DNA of 64,000 nt from Robertkochia flava (GTDB lineage: Bacteria > Bacteroidota > Bacteroidia > Flavobacteriales > Flavobacteriaceae): assembly GCF_020166515.1 (NCBI RefSeq), contig NZ_JAINZT010000002.1, positions 962,122 to 1,026,121 on the forward strand. The letters are read 5' to 3'. Position 1 is the stretch's first letter. Every line of letters begins with the position of its first letter. Shown here in pieces: positions 38,672 to 47,922 of this stretch. Position numbers and translations under genes: made by a program. Below the pieces are notes generated by a model, which worked only from the letters and a program-made list of their open reading frames with translations, had not been told where the DNA came from and ran no database searches.

Positions 38672-41600
38672 GAAGGTTCAGTGACATCTTTGTGGAATAC
38701 ACAATATCTTCAGGGATGTATTTCAACACCAGGAAGTAATTCTCATACTGCTCCGGGATCTCAACAGTTTTCATCAATCCCTTGCCCAGGTTCTTAAATG
38801 CCAGGGGGGTGCCGAACGGATCACACTTAACCAGGGTCCATTCAAGATCTTCCGTTTCCCTGTTCGTTGCATATCTCCAGTCTGTGTTTTTGTCAGGTTT
38901 AATAAGCGCGTAATAATCGTACTTCCTGTTTTCCTTCAAAGGGGTAGATGGCCTCAGGATATTTACCTTGGCATCCAGGTCAATATGAGGTTTTTTCTGT
39001 GTGAAACTTAGGTAGGCGGCATAGTTCTGTTTCTTCCTCCCCTGATGATCCAGTAATCCGTCAAAACTGACCAGGTTGCTCTCGTGCTGATCCTGCCAGT
39101 TTCTCAGGAAATAGTGATTAGGAATGTTTGATTCGGCCACGAGGTTTTCGGTGGTGATATCTCCTATAATTACCGGTAAATTGGCCAATTCACTAAATTG
39201 AAAAAAGTCATGATTATACGGATAGTTGCCTACCTTTACGGAGAGGGCATCCAGATCCGGAATTTCTGTTAGTAGGAGAATAGCGTTCTTAGAAGAATAC
39301 CGGTTGAGATCGAGATCCAGGATTACAGGTCTGTCGGGATCAATCGATTTTATTTTTTGCAATAAATCTTTCAGCCAGGCCACATGCTCAAATATTTTTT
39401 GCCTTGCATTTGCTTCCTTATTGTATTGATTGATCCGGGTTATGATATCATTGCCCAGGTTCCAGGCGATAATTTCTTCTTCCCCTTTCAGGTGTTCTAC
39501 GGTGTTCAATATTTTTTCTTCAACCTCCATGGCATCTTCCCTCGAGTGTCCAAGAGATTCAGGCATCCATAAACCATATACGATATTAAGTTGTTCTTTT
39601 TTGGCAGCCTTCAGCATATTAGGGTTGTACACACGACTGCCATAGTATTTCACTGTATTCATTCCCAATTGCTTTATAAGCGCAAAATCATGCTCTACCG
39701 TGTTGATGTCCATGACCTGGTAGTTCTTAAACCAATTCTGTCCCTTTTTATAGCTAATGCCCTGGATCTGATCGGGTAGTTTAAGCCTTTTGGTATTGTC
39801 TATCTGGTTTGGAAATTCAAGATTTCCGAGATATTGCAGGGAATCCGGTGGATTTTCCAGTTCAAGCTCCCATAGTTTGTCTTTCAGAGTTCGGGTTTCG
39901 TTCAGGCTCCAATCCAGCTGAGTGACCTCCCTGGTTTTAACCGGGATATTCTCATCGATGGAACTGTTGAAAAACAGCACACCCGTAATTTCCGGATAAT
40001 TAAGATAAATACTGTCCAGGGCATCTAAAATCCATGCCTCCTGTGCATCTTCAAAATTCAGGCTGCCAAACTCTGAAAGGATTACCGGTTTATCAATCCC
40101 AGCGGCTCTTAAGGCATCTTTAATCGGGGTGTAGAGGTCATCAAAACTATAAGAACGCCCGCTGGAGGATAACTTTTCGTAATTAAGGGCTGTAACCCCG
40201 ATGAAATCAACATAGGGATCCCCGGGGTAATAGCTGGCCAGTTGGTCTGCCTTCCAGGGATTCCATACCCACTTTACATTTTTTACATTTTGATCTCTGA
40301 AAAATTGCACCACGTACTTCCAGGCCCCCTTAAATTCTTCTGCTGTATTATCTCCGATTGAAGACCACGGATATTGTGGGTTGTCGAACTCGTGTGCGAA
40401 TCTGATATAAACAGTGTTGTTGTATTCCTTGACGGTATAGGCAATGTCTCTCAAGTAATTGTCAAAGGTTCCTTCCAGGATAAATTTGAAGACTTTCTTT
40501 TCCTCTTTCAGTTCAGGTACTTTACCTGAAACATCGAAGGTGCTTGCCCAGGGTTCCCAGGTGATAAACGGAGTATGGTGTTGTGCTTTGGCTTGTTGAA
40601 AAGCAGCGTCAAAGGCATTTTGCTGCCCCTGATTTCCCCATGGTATATAATGGGATATCAGATCAAATTTTGTACTGAGGGCAAGTTCGGTTTCGTGTGC
40701 TTTCTTATAATTGCTTACTCCGTTTATATTCCCCGGGGCATAGACCCCCAGTAGTTTATTCGGAAGAACCGGAAGCTCCGGAAAGGACTTTACGCCTTCC
40801 CATTTTTTATACCGGTCTATGGTAACCAGGGCAGAAGACGCTACAAAACTAAATACTACAAGAGGCAGTGCAACCTGTCTTATACCCCTGTACAGGTTAT
40901 GTCGAAAATTCCATAATCTTTGTTTGAGCCAAAGCTTTGCAGAGTAATAGGCTCGTGTGGATTTGTTGGAAATCCCTTCTATATTAACATATTTATGTCT
41001 TGCCAGGTAGAGACTGAATAACATGAAGATAAAATTCAGTAATGCAAAACCCGACATAAAAATACTGAAGGGGGTAAAATTTCTATTCAGTCCATATACA
41101 ATGGCTGCCAAAGAAGCCAGTGCGATGACAATATTGGGTGCCATAAGTTTCCAGCTGGTTTTGTCCTCTCCCGTTTTTGGGGTAGGGAGGTAGGGTACCT
41201 TTTTTCGGATAAGCGTGTAGACGGCTCCCAGGCAAAAGATCCACCAGGTGCTGATGAGCAATAGTCCTCCAACCATATGGAATCCGCGTTCCGACTCCTC
41301 CATGACCCAGCGTTGTACAAAACTTCTGATAACCAGGATAGATGCAATAAGAGGTATGGTAATTAGCCCGAAAAACAGGATGTTCCCTCCCCAGGGATTA
41401 GAGGCGGTAACAAGGGAAATAATAGGGATCAGGAAATTGATCAAAAATATGAACCCTATAAGATAATGCAGCGGGATGGTGGCATAGTGAATACGTTGCC
41501 GCCAGGAAAGCGTTCTAAAAATCTTCGGGTAAACAGCAACTAAAAGTTCCAGGGTACCACGGGCCCATTTTAACTGTTGTTTGTAATATGCAGTCATGGA

Positions 41601-42467
41601 AGAGGGGACCAGACCTCTGGCGAGTACCTTAGGAACATAAATGGATTTCCAGCCTTTGGCATGTAATAACATGGCGGTATGCATGTCTTCTGCCAGGCCT
41701 GGCGCATGTCCCCCGATAGAGTCCAGTGCGGCCCTTCTGAAGGTGCAGTTGGCCCCGATGGCGTTTACCGTGCCATAGCTGTTCATGCACATCATCATGG
41801 GACCATAGAACTGAAAGGTTTGCTGGGCTGCACCTTTGGCAACATAAGATTCATCAAAATTCTTGTAGGCCTGTACGATTTGAACATACCCGATTTCCTC
41901 ATCTTCAAAATATGGAATTATGGCATCCAGAAATTCCGGTTCGGGCACATGATCCGGATCGAGAATTACACAGATCTCTCCCGTGGCAATATTTCTCAGG
42001 GCATTGTTGATGTTTCCGGCTTTGGCATCCTTGCGGTTGTCACGACTGATGTGTTTAATGCCGTGTTTTTTGCAAAATGCAATGAGATGAGGGTCGTTCG
42101 CCTCATCACATAAAATGGTCGTATGCGGATAATCCACATTTTTGATCGCTAACAGGGTGTTCTCGATCATGTCATAGGGTTCCCCGGGGAAATAGGTGGT
42201 CAGGAAATCAACCGTATATAAGCGTTCACTTTCCTTATTCGCAGGTACGGTAATATTCCAGTAGTGGTACCATTCATAAATCAGGCGCAGGGAGATATAG
42301 CCTACAGATATGGTTAACAGCCCATACAGGAAAGGGTTGCCGATATATTCAGGGGAGAAAAACCAGTAGAAGAAATTCAACAAACTTATAACTCCTAAAA
42401 CAATGATGATTCGGAGAATATTGCGTTCTTTCCTTGTAGGTTGTTTTGCCTGTTTAATTCTGGACAT
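38625..42467 (-). CDS. GT2 cellulose-synthase-like synthase fused to a GH26-like and a degenerate glycosidase-like domain
   Basis: 1280 residues. Residues 1-70 hold two membrane helices. Residues 85-310 form a GT2 domain with DEAND, DPDH (170-173), LAEDMH (258-263) and QQLKWARG (297-304, Lys where QxxRW has Arg). Further membrane helices span 325-485, with another at 530-550. Residues 570-840 resemble GH26: VYIRFAHEFDNP with acid/base Glu693 and PVILSEFG with nucleophile Glu799. Residues 900-1150 resemble the glycosidase encoded upstream, but its GNE is GND (Asp1007) and its nucleophile region reads IGDITTE. A jelly-roll-like tail follows. Likely role: polymerise a beta-glycan and trim it outside the membrane. 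Substrate unknown. The gene overlaps the upstream gene by 14 bp. Confidence 0.85.
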   Translation of the reverse strand: MSRIKQAKQPTRKERNILRIIIVLGVISLLNFFYWFFSPEYIGNPFLYGLLTISVGYISLRLIYEWYHYWNITVPANKESERLYTVDFLTTYFPGEPYDMIENTLLAIKNVDYPHTTILCDEANDPHLIAFCKKHGIKHISRDNRKDAKAGNINNALRNIATGEICVILDPDHVPEPEFLDAIIPYFEDEEIGYVQIVQAYKNFDESYVAKGAAQQTFQFYGPMMMCMNSYGTVNAIGANCTFRRAALDSIGGHAPGLAEDMHTAMLLHAKGWKSIYVPKVLARGLVPSSMTAYYKQQLKWARGTLELLVAVYPKIFRTLSWRQRIHYATIPLHYLIGFIFLINFLIPIISLVTASNPWGGNILFFGLITIPLIASILVIRSFVQRWVMEESERGFHMVGGLLLISTWWIFCLGAVYTLIRKKVPYLPTPKTGEDKTSWKLMAPNIVIALASLAAIVYGLNRNFTPFSIFMSGFALLNFIFMLFSLYLARHKYVNIEGISNKSTRAYYSAKLWLKQRLWNFRHNLYRGIRQVALPLVVFSFVASSALVTIDRYKKWEGVKSFPELPVLPNKLLGVYAPGNINGVSNYKKAHETELALSTKFDLISHYIPWGNQGQQNAFDAAFQQAKAQHHTPFITWEPWASTFDVSGKVPELKEEKKVFKFILEGTFDNYLRDIAYTVKEYNNTVYIRFAHEFDNPQYPWSSIGDNTAEEFKGAWKYVVQFFRDQNVKNVKWVWNPWKADQLASYYPGDPYVDFIGVTALNYEKLSSSGRSYSFDDLYTPIKDALRAAGIDKPVILSEFGSLNFEDAQEAWILDALDSIYLNYPEITGVLFFNSSIDENIPVKTREVTQLDWSLNETRTLKDKLWELELENPPDSLQYLGNLEFPNQIDNTKRLKLPDQIQGISYKKGQNWFKNYQVMDINTVEHDFALIKQLGMNTVKYYGSRVYNPNMLKAAKKEQLNIVYGLWMPESLGHSREDAMEVEEKILNTVEHLKGEEEIIAWNLGNDIITRINQYNKEANARQKIFEHVAWLKDLLQKIKSIDPDRPVILDLDLNRYSSKNAILLLTEIPDLDALSVKVGNYPYNHDFFQFSELANLPVIIGDITTENLVAESNIPNHYFLRNWQDQHESNLVSFDGLLDHQGRKKQNYAAYLSFTQKKPHIDLDAKVNILRPSTPLKENRKYDYYALIKPDKNTDWRYATNRETEDLEWTLVKCDPFGTPLAFKNLGKGLMKTVEIPEQYENYFLVLKYIPEDIVYSTKMSLNLPNQDTPPLLFAQFGL

Positions 42468-43782
42468 TGGCCTGACTAATTACATAGAAGGGAAAGTTGG
42501 CCGTGGCTACATTTCCCTTGCGGTCTTTTACATAGGTGAAAATTCTGTAGGGTCCTTCAGTTTCAGGTGTTCGAAACCGGACCATATTATCCCGGGTTTC
42601 CAGGATAAGGTGATTGAGGGAAGGGGGTTTTTGTTCGGATACGTGGTGGGAGTAATTCCAAACCTCCGGAAGGATTTCCCACTCAATGGTAATGGTGTTG
42701 CAATCGGGGGCATCAAAGAAGATGTCAGCAGTATTTTCCTGTCCGGAAGTCAATAACATGCTTTCCTGAGGACCGTATCGGTTGACCATCAAAAAGTCAA
42801 GAACCGGCCCCTGGTATTGCTGGGCATTCTTGTTCTGAAAGATCTGGTTGACCGCATAATACGAAGGGGTTCGGTCCCCGTTTTCGAGGAACATGCTGAA
42901 CCAGGTATGCGTTCTTTCATGCTTATTTCCCCAATAAAATATGAGACTGCCCAGGCATCGGTCATTTAACGGTTCTATGTGATCGGCATAGACATCTTTT
43001 AGCCGTTCCGCTTTTTTTGTGGAGGTGGGCTCTATTGGGGCTCCCCATTTGGTCGTGAACTCATTCCAAGGTCCTTCATCATTCCATTCGCTTATCAGAT
43101 AGGGCCCGTCCCAAAGCCATTTAATCTGATTCAGATCTTTCTCGAGTTCTTTAACACCACCGAAGGAGTTAATTGCAATAAGATCGAGATCGGTTCTGTA
43201 CCAAAGACTGAGAATAAGGTGGCGGCCGGATTGCCTAAGGGCCGTAGTCACGGGATGATCGGGATCTCTTTCTTTTATCAATAGAACCAATTCATTGAAG
43301 TATCCGGCAAACCCTTCTCCTGAACTGAAGATAGGGAAATTGATCTCATTTCCAAGAACCCACATTAATAAAGCAGGGTGATCTTTGTAGTGCATCACAA
43401 AATTCTCCACCAGGTTCTTATAGCGCTGTTGTTGAAATTCTGTCTCGTATGGATTGTATTTGTTACTGTATGCCGGAATGGGAATATCCACGATCACCGA
43501 AAGCCCGTATTTGTGCGCAGAGTCCAGTTTTTGTTTCAGGTTCAGGGTGTCATAGAACCTGATGGTATTACCGCCTATAGCTTTAAGTCGATCGAGGTAT
43601 TCCACCGATCCTGATGCCCCTTTTATGAAAAAGGGTTCATCTCCTTTCATCAGGTGAAATCCATGATCATTTTGAACAACGCGTACCTTCCCACTACTCT
43701 CAACGAATCTTTTCCTGCCCAGAAAGAGTGTCGCAATGATCAAAATAATGATGCCAAAGATGTAGATCCAATATCTCCGCAT
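42454..43782 (-). CDS. Membrane-anchored glycoside hydrolase-like protein
   Basis: 442 residues with an N-terminal membrane anchor (about 4-22). A TIM-barrel glycosidase-like domain follows: GFHLMKGDEPFFIKGASG, GGNTIRFYDT, HPALLMWVLGNEINFP (Glu146 acid/base candidate) and PYLISEWNDEGPW (Glu232 nucleophile candidate), similar to GH2/GH5/GH17-type clan A enzymes. A beta-sandwich-like region at about 325-435 ends the protein. It overlaps the start of the GT2 fusion gene by 14 bp and so belongs to the same operon. It resembles the C-terminal glycosidase-like domain of that fusion, suggesting duplication. It probably acts on the polymer made by the fusion protein. Confidence 0.75.
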   Translation of the reverse strand: MRRYWIYIFGIIILIIATLFLGRKRFVESSGKVRVVQNDHGFHLMKGDEPFFIKGASGSVEYLDRLKAIGGNTIRFYDTLNLKQKLDSAHKYGLSVIVDIPIPAYSNKYNPYETEFQQQRYKNLVENFVMHYKDHPALLMWVLGNEINFPIFSSGEGFAGYFNELVLLIKERDPDHPVTTALRQSGRHLILSLWYRTDLDLIAINSFGGVKELEKDLNQIKWLWDGPYLISEWNDEGPWNEFTTKWGAPIEPTSTKKAERLKDVYADHIEPLNDRCLGSLIFYWGNKHERTHTWFSMFLENGDRTPSYYAVNQIFQNKNAQQYQGPVLDFLMVNRYGPQESMLLTSGQENTADIFFDAPDCNTITIEWEILPEVWNYSHHVSEQKPPSLNHLILETRDNMVRFRTPETEGPYRIFTYVKDRKGNVATANFPFYVISQANVQN

Positions 43783-43898
43783 AGGTATAATCTGTTGATT
43801 CAGAGAAATCTAAATGTATAGAAAATAAAATTCTTTCGGCCTATAAACTCACTTTTGTTAAAAAATACTAGATGAATGACCTGATATAAGCAGGTGAG

Positions 43899-45368
43899 CT
43901 AAGAAATTGATGCAGAACTGTTTGAGGCGGCCGCATTTTTGCTTTCTGATTGTGCGATATTCCGGATCATTCCCCCGAAAATGAAAAAGTGGAAAGGAAT
44001 GAGCGAGTACCAATAGAGGCGACCTGCCAGTCCTTTTGGCCTGAAGGTGGCCGTTTGATGAAGTACATTGTTTTTGTCGATATGGAATTCCAACCATGCT
44101 TCCCCCGGCAGCCGCATTTCAGCAAACAGAAGAAGTCTTTTCGATTCCCTGTCGGCCAGGAGTACCCTCCAGAAATCAAGGGAGTCACCGGTAAAAATAC
44201 GATCGGGATGGGTTCTGCCTCTTCTCAGGCCCACACCCCCAACCATTTTATCCATCACACCCCGTAATTTCCACATCCAGTTGCCGTAATACCACCCTTT
44301 TTCTCCTCCAATACTCCAGATGTTATTTAAGACCTGGTCCGGGTTAGTTACCGGGATGGATTTTTCATCTTTCAGCACTCCGAATTTCGGTACCTGGATG
44401 TATTTGTTAAGATCTTTTTTGAACCTGCCGCTCACCATACTGTCTTTCCAGCTGCTTAATACCAGGTTCTGTTCGATCTTTGCAAAGGCCATCTCTATCG
44501 CTTCCACGTAAGTATGAGGCTTAATGTTAAGAAGTTCCTGTAATCTTTTGTCTTTGGCTACGACCTCCATTTTCATGCTATCTACGAGGTTAATCGCCAA
44601 CTTATAGGAAGTGGAGGTTACAAAATACAACCAGTATGAAGAAAGTTTTGGGGTCATTACCGGTACAGTGAAAATCCAGTTACTGAAACCCCTGGTTTTA
44701 GCGTACAGGTGAAGCATTTGTTTGTAGGTAAGTACATTGGGTCCGGCAATATCAAACGAGTCATTATAACATAGGGTATTGCCCAGCACTCCGGTTAAAA
44801 ATTTGATCACATCCCTGACGGCGATCGGTTGTGATTTGGTAAGCACCCATTTAGGAGTGATCATTACAGGAAGTTTTTCGCACAGGTCCCGGATGATTTC
44901 AAATGAAGAACTTCCCGAACCCACAATAATACCGGCCCTTAAAGCTGTAAGTGCAAAATCTCCCTTTCGGAGAATGTCTTCCACATTTTTCCGGGATGAC
45001 AGGTGTTTGGAAAGGGTGTCATTATTTACAATACCACCGAGATAGATCACCTGCTGAATCCGGGTGGACTTCATATAGGTGTTAAAATTTCTTGCAGAAC
45101 GCGCCTCCTTTTCATCAAAGTCGGAAGTGGATGAGGTCATGGAATGGATCAGATAATATGCTGCATCAATATCATCCGGGATAATACCCGGGCTGGGGTC
45201 ATCAAGAAAATCGATCTCGATAATATCGATTTTCTCAAGTGTTTCTTCATCGAGTGACAGGCGGTTTTTATCGCGTACTGCACATACCACTTTATGTCCG
45301 GCCTGGAGCAGGGGCGGAAGAAGTCGCATTCCTATGTAGCCATTAGCTCCGGTAAGAAGGATCTTCAT
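43899..45368 (-). CDS. SDR-family NAD(P)-binding protein with DUF2867 domain
   Basis: 489 residues. The N-terminal atypical SDR Rossmann fold begins MKILLTGANGYIGMRLLPPLL (GxxGxxG at 7-13) and continues through YLIHSMTSSTSDFDEKEARSARNF and ALRAGIIVGSGSSSFEIIRDL. The C-terminal 160 residues (GEKGWYYGNWMWKLRGVMDKMVGG ... LPGEAWLEFHI ... GRLYWYSLIPFHFFIFGGMI) match the DUF2867-type tail. The substrate is unknown. It lies 12 bp after the gene at 45381-45806, probably in one operon with it. The 116-bp spacer to the glycosidase gene shows no terminator. Confidence 0.85.
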   Translation of the reverse strand: MKILLTGANGYIGMRLLPPLLQAGHKVVCAVRDKNRLSLDEETLEKIDIIEIDFLDDPSPGIIPDDIDAAYYLIHSMTSSTSDFDEKEARSARNFNTYMKSTRIQQVIYLGGIVNNDTLSKHLSSRKNVEDILRKGDFALTALRAGIIVGSGSSSFEIIRDLCEKLPVMITPKWVLTKSQPIAVRDVIKFLTGVLGNTLCYNDSFDIAGPNVLTYKQMLHLYAKTRGFSNWIFTVPVMTPKLSSYWLYFVTSTSYKLAINLVDSMKMEVVAKDKRLQELLNIKPHTYVEAIEMAFAKIEQNLVLSSWKDSMVSGRFKKDLNKYIQVPKFGVLKDEKSIPVTNPDQVLNNIWSIGGEKGWYYGNWMWKLRGVMDKMVGGVGLRRGRTHPDRIFTGDSLDFWRVLLADRESKRLLLFAEMRLPGEAWLEFHIDKNNVLHQTATFRPKGLAGRLYWYSLIPFHFFIFGGMIRNIAQSESKNAAASNSSASIS

Positions 45369-45380
45369 AAGTTTGAAATT

Positions 45381-45806
45381 TTATAGGTCATCGATAAAGT
45401 AATGCCGCTGTTCGTGTTTAAGATCCAGGATCTTTGACATGAACTTGTGGACTTCCGGGGTTTTTGCTGCTATTTTAAGAAAATAGTGATCCTTGTAGAT
45501 GCTGTATTCCTGACTGGCCCCTTTATAAAGCGAGAGTTTATAATACGGAATTACCAGGGCAAATGTTTCGAGCAAGGACCGAAAACGAACGATAATGCCC
45601 CTGGGTCTTATTTCAATATTACAGGTATTAATGTTCTGATCAAGAACAAGCAGATTATGAATGTCAAGGCTGCAGGAAGTAATAAAAAGTTTAGGAGACC
45701 CGATGCCTCGCAGTCGAAACCGTTCCCTGAGATTATAGGCCTTTCCTACCTCGGTATTCACTTTTTCTGAAACTTCCCTGTCCTTGTATGAGATATTAAC
45801 CAGCAT
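45381..45806 (-). CDS. Conserved hypothetical protein, upstream of SDR-DUF2867 gene
   Basis: 141 residues, no signal peptide or membrane helix; I do not recognise a family with confidence. It has mixed alpha/beta character, with a positively charged first half (NLRERFRLRGIGSPKLF) and aromatic-rich segments (VIPYYKLSLYKGASQEYSIYKDHYFLKIA). The start ATG at 45806 gives MLVNISYKDREVSEK. Tight linkage (12 bp) to the SDR gene supports real coding and a shared role. The upstream spacer (45807-46011) is AT-rich and also holds the argS promoter. Confidence 0.65.
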   Translation of the reverse strand: MLVNISYKDREVSEKVNTEVGKAYNLRERFRLRGIGSPKLFITSCSLDIHNLLVLDQNINTCNIEIRPRGIIVRFRSLLETFALVIPYYKLSLYKGASQEYSIYKDHYFLKIAAKTPEVHKFMSKILDLKHEQRHYFIDDL

Positions 45807-45981
45807 AATATTCTTTTTTGACTTAGCAATTTTAATACGCCCTTCCAGGCATTCCTGCAGTATTGGTTAGGCCCTTAAAAAAATGGGGTTATTAAAGGAG
45901 GGTTGTTTTTGAAGATTACTAAAGGTACATTATTCATAGGTTTTTAGCGTTAAGCAAAGCCTAAAACTTTTGGCTTTTGGT

Positions 45982-45989
45982 TATCTTTG
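45982..45989 (+). promoter_or_regulatory. -7 promoter element of argS
   Basis: TATCTTTG matches TAnnTTTG perfectly and lies 22 bp before the argS ATG at 46012. No TTG sits at the ideal 19-bp distance. The element overlaps the spurious upstream extension of the argS frame, supporting the later start. Confidence 0.5.
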
Positions 45990-46011
45990 CATCCAAATTT
46001 TAAGAATACCC

Positions 46012-47784
46012 ATGGAGGAACTTTTAATAAGATCAGTAAAGGAAGCCGTACAGGAAATTTATGGTAAGGAACTCGAATCTGTAGAATTACAGGCCACCCG
46101 CAAAGAATTTGAAGGTGACATTACCGTGGTGATTTTCCCTATGCTACGTGTGGTAAAGGGCAATCCACAACAGATCGGAGAACAGATCGGAGAGAGATTA
46201 AGGAGCAAACTGGAAGAGGTTAGTGATTTTAATGTGATCAAAGGTTTTCTCAACCTGGTCATCTCCAATGATTTTTTCGCCAACCGCTTTCGCCAGATCC
46301 GAAAGGAACCGGAATTTGGGTTGGTAAAGCCCGCACCTGGTGATAAGGCTGTAATGGTGGAATATTCCTCTCCAAATACGAATAAACCCCTCCATCTTGG
46401 TCATATCAGAAATAACCTTTTAGGGTATTCGGTAGCAGAGATCCTTAAAGCTTCCGGAAAAAGGGTATACAAAACTCAAATCATTAATGACCGTGGGATT
46501 CATATTTGTAAATCCATGCTGGCCTGGCAGCGATACGGAAATGGAGAAACACCTCAGAGTACCGGTTTAAAGGGAGATAAACTCGTGGGGAATTATTATG
46601 TGGCCTTTGATAAAGCCTATAAGGCAGAGATCGAAGCCCTTGTATCAGAGGGGATAGATCCCAAGGAGGCCGAGAAAAGGGCCCCCATACTACTGGAAGC
46701 TCAGGAAATGCTTCGCAAATGGGAAGCCGGAGATGAGGAAGTGGTTAACCTTTGGAAAACTATGAACCAATGGGTTTACGAAGGCTTTAGTGACACGTAT
46801 AAAGCAATAGGAGTCGATTTTGATAAATTGTATTATGAAAGTGACACCTATTTGCTGGGTAAGGATGTGGTACAGGACGGACTGGAAAAGGGGGTGTTCT
46901 ACAGGAAAGAAGACGGGTCGGTCTGGATTGACCTCTCAGAGGAAGGTTTGGATGAAAAGATCGTTCTTCGGGCCGATGGTACGGCCGTCTATATGACCCA
47001 GGATATCGGAACCGCAATTCAAAGGGTTAAAGATTATCCGGATATCGGAGGGATGGTGTATACCGTTGGGAATGAACAGGACTACCACTTCAAGGTGCTG
47101 TTTCTTATTTTGAAGAAGCTGGGATACAGCTGGGCCGAGCATCTTTACCATCTGAGTTACGGGATGGTGGATCTCCCAAGTGGTAAAATGAAGAGCAGGG
47201 AAGGAACAGTTGTAGATGCTGATGATCTTATTGAGGAGATGGCTGCCACGGCAGGAGAGATCGCTTCGGAGCTCGGGAAACTGGAAGGGTTTACCGAGGA
47301 AGAAAAGAATGGTCTTTATCGCACTATTGGTTTGGGGGCCCTCAAATATTATATTTTAAAAGTAGATCCAAGAAAGCGTATACTTTTTGATCCTAAGGAG
47401 TCTGTCGATTTCCAGGGAAATACCGGCCCTTTTATACAATATACGTATGCCAGAATACAATCCATTTTGCGAAAGGCAGACTTCGATCATCAGGAAGATA
47501 TAGCACAGTATGTGATGGATTCCAGGGAGCGTGAACTTGTAAAGTTACTGGACCAGTTTCCGGTGATCATACAACAGGCGGCAGAAAATTACAGTCCCGC
47601 CCTTATCGCCAATTATTGCTATGACCTGGTGAAGGAATTTAATTCGTTCTACCAGAATGTTTCCATACTCGGGGCTGACCATCAGGAACAACGCATTTTC
47701 AGGGTGCAGCTTGCAGAACAGGTAGGTAAGGTTATTGCAAGGGCAATGGGGTTGCTGGGTATCCTCGTGCCGGAAAGAATGTAG
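46012..47784 (+). CDS. argS: Arginyl-tRNA synthetase
   Basis: 590 residues from the ATG at 46012 (MEELLIRSVKEAVQEIYG). The in-frame 14-codon extension to 45970 contains the promoter element and was rejected. It has an N-terminal Arg-tRNA-synthetase additional domain, the class I signature SSPNTNKPLHLGHIRNN (HIGH motif as HLGH), KMKSREGTVV in place of KMSKS, and the DALR anticodon-binding C-terminus ending MGLLGILVPERM. It charges tRNA-Arg. It is a single-gene unit with its own promoter and terminator. Confidence 0.97.
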   Translation: MEELLIRSVKEAVQEIYGKELESVELQATRKEFEGDITVVIFPMLRVVKGNPQQIGEQIGERLRSKLEEVSDFNVIKGFLNLVISNDFFANRFRQIRKEPEFGLVKPAPGDKAVMVEYSSPNTNKPLHLGHIRNNLLGYSVAEILKASGKRVYKTQIINDRGIHICKSMLAWQRYGNGETPQSTGLKGDKLVGNYYVAFDKAYKAEIEALVSEGIDPKEAEKRAPILLEAQEMLRKWEAGDEEVVNLWKTMNQWVYEGFSDTYKAIGVDFDKLYYESDTYLLGKDVVQDGLEKGVFYRKEDGSVWIDLSEEGLDEKIVLRADGTAVYMTQDIGTAIQRVKDYPDIGGMVYTVGNEQDYHFKVLFLILKKLGYSWAEHLYHLSYGMVDLPSGKMKSREGTVVDADDLIEEMAATAGEIASELGKLEGFTEEEKNGLYRTIGLGALKYYILKVDPRKRILFDPKESVDFQGNTGPFIQYTYARIQSILRKADFDHQEDIAQYVMDSRERELVKLLDQFPVIIQQAAENYSPALIANYCYDLVKEFNSFYQNVSILGADHQEQRIFRVQLAEQVGKVIARAMGLLGILVPERM

Positions 47785-47800
47785 TCTATAATTAACGTCT

Positions 47801-47833
47801 AAAAAAAGCCCTGTTCAAAAGGGCTTTTTTTTT
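47801..47833 (+). terminator. Terminator after argS
   Basis: AAAAAGCCC (47803-47811) pairs with GGGCTTTTT (47821-47829) around a 9-nt loop, then T to 47833. It lies 17 bp past the argS stop. Confidence 0.88.
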
Positions 47834-47922
47834 GATGGGGATGGGGCTAATCGATTCTATTTTAAGATTTTAAAAATTAAAGTTATCTTCAGCCTGTTGT
47901 TTTTCACAAGTATATTGGTTTT

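Noticed and set aside
45970..46011. 14-codon N-terminal extension of argS
   Set aside because: Contains the TATCTTTG promoter element; homologous sequence starts at MEELLIRSVKEA.
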